Assembly (NCBI GenBank): GCA_038373865.1
Contig: JAXGGA010003382.1
Coordinates: 39,804-103,803, forward strand
Direction: 5' to 3'
Origin: Uloborus plumipes
Lineage: Eukaryota; Arthropoda; Arachnida; Araneae; Uloboridae
DNA length: 64,000 nucleotides
Under the pieces are notes generated by a model that saw only the letters and a list, made by a program, of their open reading frames with translations, made no database searches and was not told the origin of the DNA. Positions 34,051 through 47,797 of the stretch are shown one piece after another (position 1 is the stretch's first letter; the number at the start of each line of letters is the position of its first letter). A program made the position numbers and the translations under genes.

Positions 34051-34058
34051 GTGTATAT

Positions 34059-37000
34059 TAGGGTGGTTCAAAAAAAATTTTTTTTTTTTTGCTATGGACC
34101 AAGGCTCACACTATTTTTGTTTACATTTATGTATAAGATCACTCCACTAAAATTTCAGCTCCCTACTCTTAATGGAAGATGGTGCTCGAACACCCTTCAT
34201 TTGCACGCTTTTTCGTAATTTTCACAATTTTTGAGTTTTTCAGACTAAGAGACCATTTTCTTGGAAAATAATTTTTTTTTTCAATTATTCTCATTTTCCA
34301 ATGCATAAATATTAATTCAAACAATTGGAAAGTTTCTCAATCGTTTAAATCTATATAGCAACACCTTTGATACAATCGATTATTTAGTAGATCGCAGCAT
34401 ACAATGCAGATTGCAGTACTACTTGTCTACATGTTGTGCTATGATTTTCGAAACTTACGCTTGCAAAAGTAGAGTTGTGGAAGAGCTGTGCAAAATGTTT
34501 TTTATGTTTTTAAAGTAGTAGGACGCAAAGAAAAAAATTGCAAGATTTAAAGTTTTAAACTAATAGTGCTAACAGTATCACAAGAAGAATGAATTAAATT
34601 ATAAAACTAATTGCACAAAATAAGCTATTGTAGCTAGTCTGGCATAGAACTGATCTGAAATTTAAGCAAAGATATTTGATCCATGCTTACTTTGGCCATC
34701 ATATTCCTCACAAGTTCTATTCTTTTTGATAACTTTAAAGCGAAAAAATGTTTGGCAAAGTATTAAACAAAAAAAAAAAAAAAAAATGTTGCACATAGAA
34801 CTTAGAAAATACTTTAACAAGTTTGAAATTTCAACGTTAAGCTTTTTATAAATCTATAGATAAATCTATGATCACTCTTGCTGATTATAAAGACATAATT
34901 GAGACATATTATTAGTCAATTAGGGAACCTATCTGAGAAAATTCAGTCTCTTATATGCCTCAAAATATTTGTGTTCCTATATAAGAAAGAGATTTTTCAT
35001 TTAATCACCAGAGAAAAAACCTAGGTGCAACACTTTCTACAGTTTTAGCGCCTTTTTGTACAGTAAAACAAATAGATTGAAAATTAATAGATGCTCCATT
35101 TGCTATTAAAACTTCTGGGAATATCTGAACTTGGAAAAAACCTTATAAGATATGAACGACCTGGAAATTGAAATAACAACTAGGACAGTTTTATTAAAGT
35201 ACTTGTGACACCTTTCTGGTGAATTAATTAGTTTGACTTAGTTTTTCGTATCAAATTCTAGTTGAAAGAAAAGCAAGTTATTACAGGAATAAAATTGTGA
35301 AATATAACAAGTGTAGTACAGAACAATTGGATTTTTTTCAAACATGAATATTAGGGATTATTTTCTAACATTCTTCATCCTATACACCCCAACAAATGCA
35401 AATATAATATCAATCACAGAATTAAAAGAAAAAATTAAAATAAATAAATAATGGTGAATAACGTTGCTGAGGAAAATGTTCAAATGATTCAAGAATTTAA
35501 CAGAATTTTTTTTAATAATGAGGACAATAAGCAGTTTCTTTTACCTGCTGTTGAAGAAAATTGAGTACTTATCCTTGCTGAGACAATAAAATATTCAATA
35601 CTAAAAGTCTCTCTCTCTCTAAAAAAAAAATCTATATATAAATATACATAGAAAGTTGAATTGCATAGCAAGAAGTTTAAATATTTTGACTTTAATTAAA
35701 AACTTCTAGCAAATTTCAGTATAACAACACTGCTCGGCACAAAATGAACTTCAAGTGTATTTGACATTATTCTTGCTATTTCGTATGTAAAATGCCCCAC
35801 TGAATCTAAATATGATCTTCGTTTCCCCCTTCACGGTAATCGCTCGAACATAACTGAAATGAATATAAATAATACTGAAAGGTTCTTTACTGAAGGAAAT
35901 CTGCAGTGCGACTCATATGTAACATGCGATGTTTCCAAGGTTTTTAAAAAAATTTTACAGCTTGAAAAATTTTTTGGACGTGGCAGTCATAAAAAGCAGT
36001 CCGATATTATTGTGTTGCACCAAAAAGTTAGTGTAAAATTTTGAAGCTGGAAAAAATGAGTTGATGATATGTTAAATATTTTACGGAGGGGAGGGGAAAA
36101 TAGCCCCTTGAGTCTCCTAACTTGTGAAAAGTGTTTATGATTTTGAACTTTTCATCTCTCTAGCCCTATAGAAGAATGTTAATGGTATATGGGTGATTCT
36201 CCAAAAACCTGGTATTTTCGACTCACAAACTCTATAAAAATAAAAATGCTTAAAAAAATCTAAAAAAAATCATACTTACTCTTTGTTAGGAGCTTATTAA
36301 GAGAAAAATAGAGGGAACTCACTTTAAGTATGCTACACCCCCCAAAAGGGGGGGGGGTCAATTTTTTCAAACCGAGAGAGTGACAAGAAGCACTAAGCGA
36401 GCAAACAAATGAATTTTATCAAGGATTATCAGAAATTTTACAACAATAACAAAGAAATAACTTCAACATGAATGAAAAACTATGTTTATTGTTGACAAAC
36501 AACACTAATTTAAAACCTCCTTAAACGAACACTGTTTTAAGAGATGCAGCATCCGACAAATTTAATATTTATATAAATTAATTCATCAATATTCGAACAT
36601 GTATAGCTATTACTTTTAATGTAATTCTCTAAGTGTTTTATTTCTAATTGGTATAATTAATTAAATTAAGCTGTCACAATAATTATTGTTGCCTCTATCA
36701 CTACCATTGTTAGCATCAGTTTCAAAATAGAATTCAACTAGAGCTTAATTCTAAACCAAAATAGTTAATAACAATTTTCAGAGTAAGTACCAGGTTTGTT
36801 AATTTAAATTATCCAGTTCAGAAAGGTAATTTACTTCAGGCAAAAAATCTGTTCTCTAAAATGAATCTACAACAAAATTTAATGTAACTTCATTCACCTA
36901 TTCGAGTAGCGTTAAAGTTAAAAAATGTCTAACCGACAGATTTGTTTTGAAAAATTCGCAAGAAACAAACAACTAAATAAAAGAATTATTTTACAGTTAC

Positions 37001-38283
37001 ATTTTTTTAATTTATCGTCTGTCAACTTTTTATCATAATCTTAGTTCTAAACTAATGTTTGGTAAATAAATCCATCTATTCTACCGGATGTTTTACCAGT
37101 GCTTTAAAAGTAATGCTAGAGTGACATTTTTTTTTGCGCCAGGAGAGGGACATTTTTTTGCGACAGGAGAGGGACATTTTAATCAAAAAAGGCTGATATT
37201 TCTACCCGGAATTATATAGAAGGTAAATAATGGTATTTTTCTCTTTTATCCTCTTAACTCAATTACACACTGCAGGCAGAATTATTATTTTTATTTTATT
37301 TAGAACAGAAATGTTGGCCAGGAGAGGGACATCGAAAATGTTACATACCTCATTTTGAACTAAGGAAAAATAATACGAACAGCAGACACATTCTATGGAC
37401 AAAATACTCTATGAGTCCAAAGAAGTGATGAGAATAAACAGTGTTATAGTACTGCAGATTCAAAATTCCTTCTTTTTGCCTTTAATAATTGAACCAATTT
37501 GTAGGCCAGGAGAGGGACATGCAATCTGGGGACAAACTTCAAAATGATGTACCTGATTATATAACCATTTAAATAAGCTAAAACAACACTATATTACACT
37601 CATAACTATACATAATTCAACACTACAAGTGGAATTTATGCAATGTTCACGTAAAATTTTAAAATAATTTATTTACATTTTAGAAACAGGGTGGGACACG
37701 TAAAAAAGGTGACTTTTTGGCTATTCAAAAATTTTTGTAGAAAAAAATAAATGAAAAATTGCTTTGATATGGATTGAATAACATCAGAATAAGTATTTCT
37801 AACAATTAAAAAAATAAAAAAACTTTCTAGGTCAAATAATTTTTGTGCTGTCCTACGGGGACATCATATTGTTCGGATTTTGGAGAATCACCCATATATG
37901 TTACGCTTCCTTTCCCTCCAAATAATATCTATGAAATTGTCGAAATCTGATGAAAATAGGAGGGGAGGGGGGGCGCTATTTTCGAAAAGTGGGAGGCAAT
38001 GGGGGAAAAGGGCGGCCATATTTGGATTCAGGGGATCATTGAATATAAGAATCAGCTAGAATGATAGCAAAACACCAGGATTTTTTTTTTTTTGCCGCTC
38101 AACCGAAAAAAGCTTGAAATTGACAAAAACTGGAGAACTATTTGAGCTTTGAGCACCGTCTTTTTATTTAAGTAGGAGGTTGGAATTTCGGCAGTATATT
38201 AGGGTGGGTGAAGGTAAAAAAATGAGCCACAGCCGTGACCTCTAGGACAATTTTTTTTTACCATAATTTTGTGAACCACTCTA
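34059..38283 (+). mobile_element. 4.2-kb hAT-type element with 8-bp duplication
   Basis: Ends TAGGGTGGTTCA (34059-34070) and TGAACCACTCTA (38272-38283) are inverse complements with one mismatch, flanked by an exact 8-bp repeat GTGTATAT (34051-34058 and 38284-38291). This supports a hAT-type mechanism. An internal GGGTGGGTGAAGGTAAAA near 38202 echoes the terminus. A separate 1.7-kb transposon (36191-37893) is nested inside; subtracting it leaves about 2.5 kb. No transposase frame is legible, so it is non-autonomous or decayed. Confidence 0.8.
36191..37893. mobile_element. GGGTGATTCTCC transposon with GGAGAGGGACAT repeats
   Basis: Perfect 16-bp inverted ends GGGTGATTCTCCAAAA (36191-36206) and TTTTGGAGAATCACCC (37878-37893) are flanked by ATAT on both sides. 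The right half carries four direct copies of AGGAGAGGGACAT (about 37141, 37166, 37320 and 37509), plus a degenerate GGGTGGGACACGT near 37688. No protein frame is visible. Ends, apparent 4-bp flanks and motif array resemble the element at 47798-49879. Superfamily unknown. Confidence 0.8.
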
Positions 38284-41200
38284 GTGTATATGTAATAAAC
38301 TATTAAGAAAGGAACGTCACTTAATTTCTGGTAGTCCTTTAATGTTCGTTGATCTGCAAGCTTTATAATTACAAGTGTTATTAAATACGATATTCTTTGT
38401 CTCGCCGCCAGTTCCCCTACATTTTTCAAAAAAGTTGAACTGCTTTACAAAATTTCCTTATTTAACTGAAGTTTTGTACCAAGCCTGAATAAATTCCGTT
38501 AGCTAAGATTAGAAATGATGTCTAAGTAGCCTGTAAGAATATTATAGCAATAATCGTCATAAAAAGCAATATTTTTGAGTTTTTTTGTACTCAATCAAAA
38601 TTTGTAAAATCAATGTAACCGCAGCCACTCCGTTATAATTAAAAAAAAATTCTGAAAAAAGAAAGACATATTGTGTATACGATCTTTCAGATCTTTAGTC
38701 ATATACGCTTGTGAAGCATTCCGTAACGATGTTTTCATATAATTTACCTGTATTCAGCCATGCATCACAAACGCGCCAACTACGTTAGGTTCAGAGTTCA
38801 GACCGAATGCAAAACGCCATTTTAAGTTTTATGACGTGATGCAGTTTGTTTTATATTTTGTGTAATGACAGCTCTGCACTTATATTTTGAGTTAAAAACT
38901 AAAATAGTATTTCCGTATTTCCGGTTAATTTCGAGAAGATTTTAAAATTATTTTTCTGTTTGTTTTCCAATCCAAACTACTTTTTTCCTAATTTTAATGA
39001 CCTTTCAATGTGTCAACCGTTTTTCTTCACTTGCTAGTCGCTCTCATTTAGTTTGTATTGCTTTTTAAAAAGATCTTTCGAACAATTTGGTCAATTTCTT
39101 CTTCTAGTGTACGAAATAGAGAATTATATATGGGTGATTTGCAAAATATTGGAGAATCATTCAAAATCGTTTGGCGGCTTTCTAGAATTTTTCAAGTTTT
39201 ATGTATGTTTGGTTTGATATTACTCTTTTGTTGCAAAAAAAAAAAATTACCTTCCAATTGAAAGCACTTTAAAACAACAGAATAAAAGTCTGGAATATCA
39301 TTAGCATCACTGCCCGTAACTGTTTTGTTGTTTAACGACTTCATTTTTGAAATATTACAAACCTATTTAAGACCAGAAAAGTGTCATACTTTGCTAAAGT
39401 GAATTTAAATATATTATTTTTTCAAAAAAAAAAAGAAAAAAACATTTGTTAAAAACAACCTTATAATTCTCAACAAAGTTAAAGTTTGTTCTTCATGTTT
39501 CATTTCAAAGACAGTTAGCAATCATTATTTCATTTTTACAAACAACAAAAAGTTTGAAACGACAAGGTTCTTCCAGGAAACAGATAATTACTTTAGATTA
39601 ATGGGCAAATAAAAGCATCTGCGGTATTTTATGAGCAAAAGTTAAGCATTAGATTTGTTCAATAATTCTATGTTATTAAAATAGATTATAATTTTCGTAA
39701 TCGGTTTGTGATTAAAAAAAATGTTTTTACTGATTTGTATATAACTTAAATATGTTAATGCCGTTGCAAGTATTTTGTGTTGGCTGTGTTGTAATTTTAT
39801 GGTTTGTAATCTCATTTAAATTAAAATTTGTCATTCATATGTATTTTATTGCCCGTGCCAAATAACAAATAGCTCCTTTTATTTGCGCATATTGTCTTAC
39901 CGAATTATCTTAAGTTGAATTAAGCATATAAAACCGCATTTAATATTAATATTTCAATGAATTTGCTTTCATTGTTCTTACTTAAAGTTTAATGATAAAA
40001 TTATACACTGAAATTAATGACATTATAATTGAATGGGCTCAAAATTACGAAATCTAATTGCGAAATTTTATGCAACACAGTAATTCCATTGTTGACTACA
40101 TTTTCGTCAGATGTCTTATCAAAAAAAAAAAAAATATTTAAGTTTTTAAAACTTGCAAAACAATAAAATAAAATGCATTATATTCAGAAAATAGCCTTCA
40201 TGCCCTGAATTTAGATTTAAATGAGCTGTTTAGTATGACATTTGAATCTTTCCGCCTCCAGCGATTAGGTGTTAATCTGTCACACTCTCGGTTTTTTTTC
40301 GAAGATTATTTTTCCTTTAAAAGTGAATGTTTAATAAAGTTAATATCTCCCCTCGCTCCATTATATTAATGTTATCCGAACCCTTATTATATATTTGTAT
40401 TGTTCAATTCCTATTAGTGTGTTAGAGCCCAAATTACATACCTACATTAAATTAATTTACTATAGCTGAAAGCTTTGTTCTTGTGTTAAATTAACTCGTA
40501 ATAGTCTCATTAGAATCCCCTGTTAAATTCGAAATAGAGACATAGAAAATAAAAAGTTTAAAAGAAACGATTGCAATTTAATCGCACTAAATTGAGATAT
40601 ATCATTCATTTGATATAATCTGTATTATCGACATGTATTAAATGTTATTTTTACACACGAAATAAACTTTTTTTCTGAGTTTCATTTTCTGTTACCCTTT
40701 ACTCTAAAATGACTCTTAACTATGAAGGATAATTACAGTTTGGAAATATATTATTGTTGTCTATAAAAAAAGATTGCATGTATTTCAAATTAAGGTTTTG
40801 AAAATCTACCATTGTAATTCAGAAAATACGGCAGTTACATGTCCTGCTATCGCCGTTCTAATATTGTGTGCGGCTCAAGCAAACCGTAATTTTTATCTCT
40901 TGCGTTTCTACTCAAACGCTATTTTTAAACACAATTCCCAGTAGAATGCTGTCAACAAGTAACTTACTCTCACTTTCTCGTGTGAAATGGTGTGATCTAT
41001 TTTTATGAATGAAACTTAATAGAATAATTTCGTACTTGCATAAGTTCAACGACTTCTTACGCCTCAATTATAAATCAGTATTACTCAGGAAACTTGTCAA
41101 AAAATAATTTTTTTATAACGCTGACCAAAAATTCAAATTAACCCCAATTAATTAATTTATCATTATTATTTATGCTTGCGTACACAAACCATTTGTGTAA

Positions 41201-42685
41201 TTTTATTAATAATATAAGTGTAAATGGAAATAGTAAAAATAAACAACGCTTTTTTTAGGAGTACCGGAAAAGGTGATTTTGTATTTTTTACGATTTTTGT
41301 AATATTTCCGTAGGCGTACGTTAGTAAGTAATTTCTGTTCAGTTTCTGTAAACTTCGTATAAGGTGTCGGTGTCTGATGCTTCTGGGAAGTAAAACACCA
41401 CATCATAATTTAGCAGAGGCTTCTTATAGTGAAAATTAAGATTGTTTTATCTTGCCATTGTAATTCAATTCTTGCTGCATATTCAGATGGCAGTTATCTA
41501 ATCTGATGACACGCCATCTCATAATGAAATAATTTTCAAATTGAAAGATATACTGTTTGAGAAAACCTTGATTAGCGGATTGACGAAGTGTGAATTTCGT
41601 GGATTACTTATTAGGTGCAGTATTGGTATTTTTTTCGTATGCTTGGTTTTTTTCCCATTGAATACAATAATACTGTATGCTTAACTTCGGGTAGATATGT
41701 GCTGTAAACATGACTGGTATTTCATGTTCTGTTTCAGATTTCATTACTTTTTCCGTATTCTTCTATTTTAGTCGATTTTTTTTTGAATATTTTAAACTAT
41801 CATTTCTAATTAAATAAAATAAATAGTTAAAGACTAACTGAATTGTCGAAAAAAATTTTAAAACTTTTTTTCATAACTAGAATTTAAACTTTTTTATGTA
41901 AGAAAAATGGCAGCGTGCAATATTTAAACAAGAAGTTCTGTCAAGAACTAAATGAGCCTACTTTCCCGTACATCGACATCGGCATTCTAGCATCTGATCA
42001 TTATTCTCTTGATTATCTGAGACTGAAAATTATGTCAAACATACCTTTTTAGCACTTAAAGCTGATTTCTAAAAGCAAAATATACCCCTCTCATTAGATG
42101 AAATAGACACGTAAAAAGTAAATAAACGAATAAATAAAGTTTTTTTGCACCTTTTAAATAATGTAACTGTTACAGTTCTTAAGTAGAAAAAATCCTCAAT
42201 CGTTAAAAAATAAATAAATAAATAAATAAAAGTACAAAGAGCATCAAAACACATTTTATCAAACAAAGAAAAAAAAAAGAAAAAGAAAACTCGTCCGTTA
42301 ATAAAATGTCTCGAATTTCACTTTTAATCCGTTGCCAGTTGTTAAATATAAATAAAGAATAAAATGCTCTCGGGAATGAAAAATTTTTGTTACAAAAAAA
42401 GTCGTCTGCCAAAAAAAAAAAAAAAAAGATAAAAGATAACTAAATAAAATACAACAAATGAATAAATAAACAAAAAATCGTCTGCACAGTCAGTCATTTT
42501 TTTTCTGAACCTGCATTTCCGCCATGTTTGCGGAGTCGAAGTCGGAATCAGAATCCTCACAGAAGGTTATTCAGAAAAGTACGTTACAAATATTATTTAT
42601 CAAAATCATTTTCTTACAAAGTTAGTTTGAAGAAAATCCGACTTTAAGTTCAGGATCAACATTCATCTTAAATTCCCCGTAGGCG
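38284..42685. other. CPEB intron, mostly single-copy, no exon recognised
   Basis: AT-rich sequence with short A/T tracts (for example 39236-39246, 40122-40133, 42411-42428). Start of tandem-repeat DNA is near 42690. The frame 41206-41406 (minus) and those at 42069-42412 are low-complexity or unrecognised. Confidence 0.45.
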
Positions 42686-42689
42686 CTAA

Positions 42690-43480
42690 TGTTAAATTTT
42701 TTTTCTGAACGGTTCAATATGGAACGAAAAATGGTTCAAATCAAAAAGCAAAGTATGGGAATGAGCCTCTCCGAGATCTTTCAAACAAAAAAAGGTTTAT
42801 TCCATTCGGACGGTTCACTCAAAAGTTATTAGGTGGGGAAAGGTTGCTTGAATAGTTCAATGTTGAGCGAAAAAATGTTCAAATTGAGAATTTAAATACG
42901 GTAATGAAGTATCCTTGCTGAGATCCTTGAAACAAAAAAAAAAAAAGTTTATTTAAATCGGACTGTTCACTCAAAAGTTATTAGGGGTGACAGCTTGCTT
43001 GAGCATTTCAATGTTGAACGGAAAACTGTTCAAATCGGAAATGTAAATACGGGAATGAAGTATCCTTGATAAGATCTTTCGAACAAAAAAAAGTTTGTTC
43101 AAATCGAACTGTTCACTCAAAAGTTAGCATCGCGGGACAGGTTGTTTGAACGGTTCAAAGTTGAACCAAAAATTGTTCAAATCGAAAAATCAAATATGGG
43201 AATGAGCTGTACTCACCGAGATCCTTCCAACAAAAAAAAGTTTGTCAAAATAGGAATGTTCATTCAAAAGTTATTAGGGGGGGGGGGGACAGACCGACCG
43301 ACCGACCGACACACACAAATTCCCCATCTTAATACCCTACTTTCAAATTTTTATTTTTTCGATGTTCATTTTACCTTTTTATTTCTTTTTGCTTTTTTTT
43401 TCGGACTTGGCGATATTTTTTAGATGCATTAAGCCACTTTAATACTTTTTTCGTCTTTCTTTTATTTTTATCGGGAAAGT
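42690..43480 (+). repeat. ~150-bp tandem repeat array, copy 1
   Basis: About four units share GAACGGTTCAATGTTGAACG, GTTCAAATCG, ATACGGGAATGA, GAGATCTTTC, CAAAAAAAAGTTTGTTCAAA and TGTTCACTCAAAAGTTATTAGG. The last motif recurs at about 42821, 42973, 43119 and 43266, a period of 146-152 bp. A G tract and (GACC)n run (43268-43310) and the tail TTAAGCCACTTTAATACTTTTT follow. The frame 43142-43423 is a by-product of the repeat. The same array lies inverted at 57230-57840. Confidence 0.8.
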
Positions 43481-43790
43481 AGGCTAAAAAGGAGGAAACT
43501 AGCAATTTTTGTAAATAATGGTCACATATCAATTAAGCTAAAAAGGAATAGCACTTTTTTCAGTTTTTCATCAAATAAACTACTTCTTAAGTATACAAGC
43601 AATATTCCAACACTGCTCTTCCTTTGGTTATCTCCGTCCTGGCTTATGGGCAATAACTTATTGCATGTTACTTCTTGAGTAATTTGAATTCTTCAATGTT
43701 TATTAATTTCTAATAAAAAAAAAAGTGTTAAAATACATTTACTTTTTTTAATAATTTCAATTGTTCAGTGTTAAACTGCATGAAACTCCG

Positions 43791-44281
43791 CAGGGATGCC
43801 CATTCCCCCCAAGCTCAATGGCGCAAATTCCCCCCCCCCCCAAAAAAAAAAATTTTTCACAACCCTCTTGTGCTTTTTATTTTTATTTTTACCCCTCTTT
43901 TTTATTTTATTTATTTTTTTAAATACTATTTATTTGTTTTTTAAATATTATTTATTTATTTTTTAAATATTATTTATTTATTTTTTTAAATTATAATTAT
44001 TATTTTTTAATATATTATTAAATTTTTTAAAGTTCGAACTATGCGCAGAATAGATTCGCCTTTTTTTTTCCTTTTTTTCGAGGCATTTTAAGCTCGCACA
44101 CACGCACACAAAATAAATTAAAAAATGAATAAATAAATAAATAATGATAAAGAAATAATTTAAATTAAAAAAATAAATTAATAAATAATCTAAATAAATA
44201 ATAAAATTAATTTTAAAAAATCCCCCCCAAAAATTTTGATGGCGCAACTTGCGCCATAATCCCCCTCTGTGGGCACCCCTG
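43791..44281 (+). mobile_element. hAT MITE with CAGGGRTGCCCA ends
   Basis: Ends CAGGGATGCCCA and TGGGCACCCCTG are inverse complements with one mismatch. Flanks AAACTCCG (43783-43790) and AAGCTCCG (44282-44289) are an 8-bp duplication with one difference. Inner ATGGCGCAA motifs face each other. The interior is low-complexity C, TTTA and AATA repeats. Length 491 bp, non-coding. Confidence 0.75.
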
Positions 44282-44289
44282 AAGCTCCG

Positions 44290-46446
44290 CATTATAGCAC
44301 AATTATGTGTGAATCAAACTTTGCCATTTCAAACTTTTTAATATTTTTGTGTCTTAAAAATCAATAACTGTGGAAAGCTATTCTTAAAGTTGTTGAAATT
44401 GCTGTGCCTGTATTGTAATATTTTACACAATATTATAAATAATAGAAATCTTGTAAAATGCAGAGGGAGAATTTTAAACCATTTTAAATATAATTTAATA
44501 ATCATATTTCTTTATTTGGGATAACTAAGCATTACTTTAAGAATTTTTTTTCCGTTTTATGAAAACAAATACAATAAAGCTTTTAATATAACCGTGTCAG
44601 TTAAAAATAAAGAATTTTTGACTTCAAGTTATCCTGAATGATTGCACATGTTTTAAAACTCATTTTTCAAAAAAAGTCCATGATATTTTACTGAATAAAA
44701 TTTAGCAGTGTTAGTGTAAAAAAATAAAATAAATAAAATTGAAAACATATTGATCGAAATATTATTACATACTTTCTTAATTCCTCTCAAATTGCACATT
44801 TTAAAAATTAGGTTTCAATATCGATGTCAAGTATACATTTTATCAGTTCTTTTTATTGAGCAATTTATCAAAGGAACGTTTTCCTTTTTCCATTCACTGA
44901 AGCATGCTGATTTAAACCCAACTTTTTCAATGTAAGGAACGAAAGTAAAATATTTTTTCCTTATTTGCCGTTTAAGTTAAAAGATATTTTGAAACAGCGC
45001 GAAAAAGCAATACATTATGGAAGATAATACTCGGTGGGAGCAAATCTATAGGAAAAAAGCAATTTTCCATTTCAGTGCTTTATGGAAATTCCTTCCCTGT
45101 GCAGTGTCTTTCATTTCCACAGGCTGCACATTTCTAACGTTATACGCCACCCGTAACAAAAGCTTTAAAATCAAATGAACATAATAACAATAAAAAGTCT
45201 TTCACAGCTGAACGTGATTGGAATTTTCTGCTTAGTGCCATTTTATTGATTTCTCGGTATTGATCCGTATTCTTAGTAGAACCTTCCCGAAATTTAGCTG
45301 TTAAAACTTTGTTCTGACATTCGTAATTGATCCTGTGGTTAATGACGTTTTTATGGAGACGCTCTCTTTCTCTTCCTTTCTTTCAATGGAATGATTGATT
45401 CCAAGTTGCATAAATGCAGTTTTAGACACATTTTTTAAAACTTCTCTTTCGATTTGTAATGTTTTTGTAATGGTATTTAGTATTTTAAATTGTCATGCAT
45501 ATGTAATTAGTGTATCGGAGAGCTCAGGATAAAAACTTTCTTTAAACTCTACAAATGCGCTCAACATAAATCTTCTGAATCTACCATGTTTCCGATTGTT
45601 TTAATTAGATTTTATTATACTTTTATGCTGTCATTGGTTGGTGAGACAAGTTTTATTACCGTCGCCAGAAACAATAATGAAAGACGGTAATTATAAAATG
45701 AATTTTGTTGATGAAGTTAACAAATTAGTTTCAAAGCTGAACTTAGCAAGCATTGCTTTGTGTATTTTTTTTGGGCTTTTAAAACTGTTCAAAGATTACA
45801 GGTTTTCGTGGTTTTCCTTGATTCAAGTCATTAAACAAAAGCTTTCTTTACTAAAACTTTTTTTTTTTCATATTTGAGTAACTTCAAACAAACTGGTACC
45901 TATGTGAGTAATAATGATGTTAAAAAGATCGACTCTATGAGGTAAAACTACCAGTGAACTAACACTTAAACTCAATTTCATTTTCAAAAATTCATAATGT
46001 CGTAAAATAGTATTTGGCACGCAACTAAAATGATGTTAATTGATATTTGTAGCTATTTTTTTAAAAAAAGGAAAGACCTTTTATTGTTTTGCTTCAGGTT
46101 TTTAAGCTGAATTTATGTTTATGATCTCCACCTTAATGAGGTTTATGGTTTATGCTTTACTATAAGTTAATTATTTGAAAACGTTTTTAGAATATAGGGA
46201 GAATTTTAGCTGTCGGAGTACAAAATGAAAAAATGTTATGTGTGAATTTTGTAAGGAAAAAAAATCAGATGCATATTTGTTATAATTTGTGTAAGAAAAG
46301 GGAACTGGGGCTAGCTTAGGAAAATACCTTACCATCAAACTTTTTTTTTTTTTTTTTGATCAATAGAACAGCTTAGCCTTTTACAAAAACTGATTTACAG
46401 TTTGTAAAACGATTTTCATTGTTGGTTTTATTAACTGGTATAGTTG

Positions 46447-46483
<37 letters not shown>

Positions 46484-47790
46484 ATGGATCTACTACATTT
46501 TTTTTATCGCATACTAACAAAAAGAAAGTTTCTGCAATTATCTGCAACTTTATTGGCAGTATAACAGCAGAAAATGAGAACGATTTATTATAAAGCAGTC
46601 GTTTTACAAGAAGATTAAATTAGACTGGACTCTAAACGGTTGTAAAAATAACAAATATTTTTGTAACGTTTGCTGTTTTGATTTAAATGAGTGCATAGTA
46701 GTTTTGAAGTTCTGTTGCTGCTATTGTTCTTTTATTAGTGAAACAGTAATAGTAATAAATAACTTTTGAGGAAGTAAAACTTATTATTAATTCGTAATTA
46801 AAATGATTATTTACTTCCTTTTCCACGTATGCTTAAGTACTAATAGCAATTTCAAAATTTCCACTAAATATTTCTTACAGTTCTTGCTGCATACAAGTTG
46901 TTTTAAAGTGCTAAATAAAAGTTTACGAATCTTACAACCCTTATGACTTTGACAATACTAAATGCGAAAGTATTGCAATAATTTGTGGCTGAAGTTGAAA
47001 TAATGATAATATAGATTTTTTTTTCTCGAAATATCAAAGCTATGTAATGATTAAAATGTTCTCAAAAGTTTGCATGCATTTAAGAATAAGACATACGGGC
47101 AAAAATTATTTCGTAAAATAGAGCAAGTTAAATATTTACATCAAAAAATAAAATATCTAAAATCGCAATCACAAATAATAACTTAAAAAATTCAAACATA
47201 TTCACGTTGATTGTTTAAATTTCAAAAGCTAATAAGTCCAATTATCTCATTCAATGTATTTATTTAACAAAGTCAACAACAATATAAAATTCTTATACCA
47301 ACTACAGACCGATCAAAGAGCAGTGGTCCTTTACCCGAGAGGCGCACCTTATAATCATATATTAAGACGATACTCACAAGCCCAAAATGCGTATATAAAC
47401 TTTTAAAAGTTTATTACATTGGAAAAAATGGGAAAAGAACAATTACGAATCAAGGATTAATATTGTCATTGCTTGTTGTTTAATTTTTTAATGCTCAATT
47501 CGCATATTTTCCAGAAATTTTTCTAAACGTTTAGCTCCGAATTTGTAACATGAGGACTAGTGGTGGTTTTTGATTTCTCACATTGAACAAATTAACGTGC
47601 TACTCAGATCTTTTTATCGGGCAATTATGACCCCTGGTAATGGGTTGGGCATCACTGATTTGCAGCAAATAAATAGACTTGTTATTTTCAGAAGTACCAA
47701 TATGCAGTATTTTCAAAGTTATGATTATATCGCAGTTGCAATGGGTATTTTGATTACATCCAACATCAAAAGATATGAACTTTCCATTTT
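44290..47790. other. CPEB intron, no exon recognised
   Basis: A tracts at 46454-46481 and T tract at 46343-46359. The plus frame 45638-45877 starts with a fairly ordinary protein-like stretch (MVRQVLLPSPETIMKDGNYK) but I do not recognise it and no splice sites frame it convincingly. Confidence 0.4.
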
Positions 47791-47797
47791 AAATAAA

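Noticed and set aside
39128..39165. ATGGGTGATTTGC...GGAGAATCATTC resembling the GGGTGATTCTCC ends
   Set aside because: Only partial matches in the wrong spacing; no partner end found.
43142..43423. 93-residue frame matching the one at 57247-57579
   Set aside because: The similarity comes from the shared tandem repeat; stops and low-complexity ends show it is not a conserved gene.
45638..45877. 79-residue frame MVRQVLLPSPETIMK...
   Set aside because: Protein-like at the start but without splice sites, homology or base-composition shift; left as intron.
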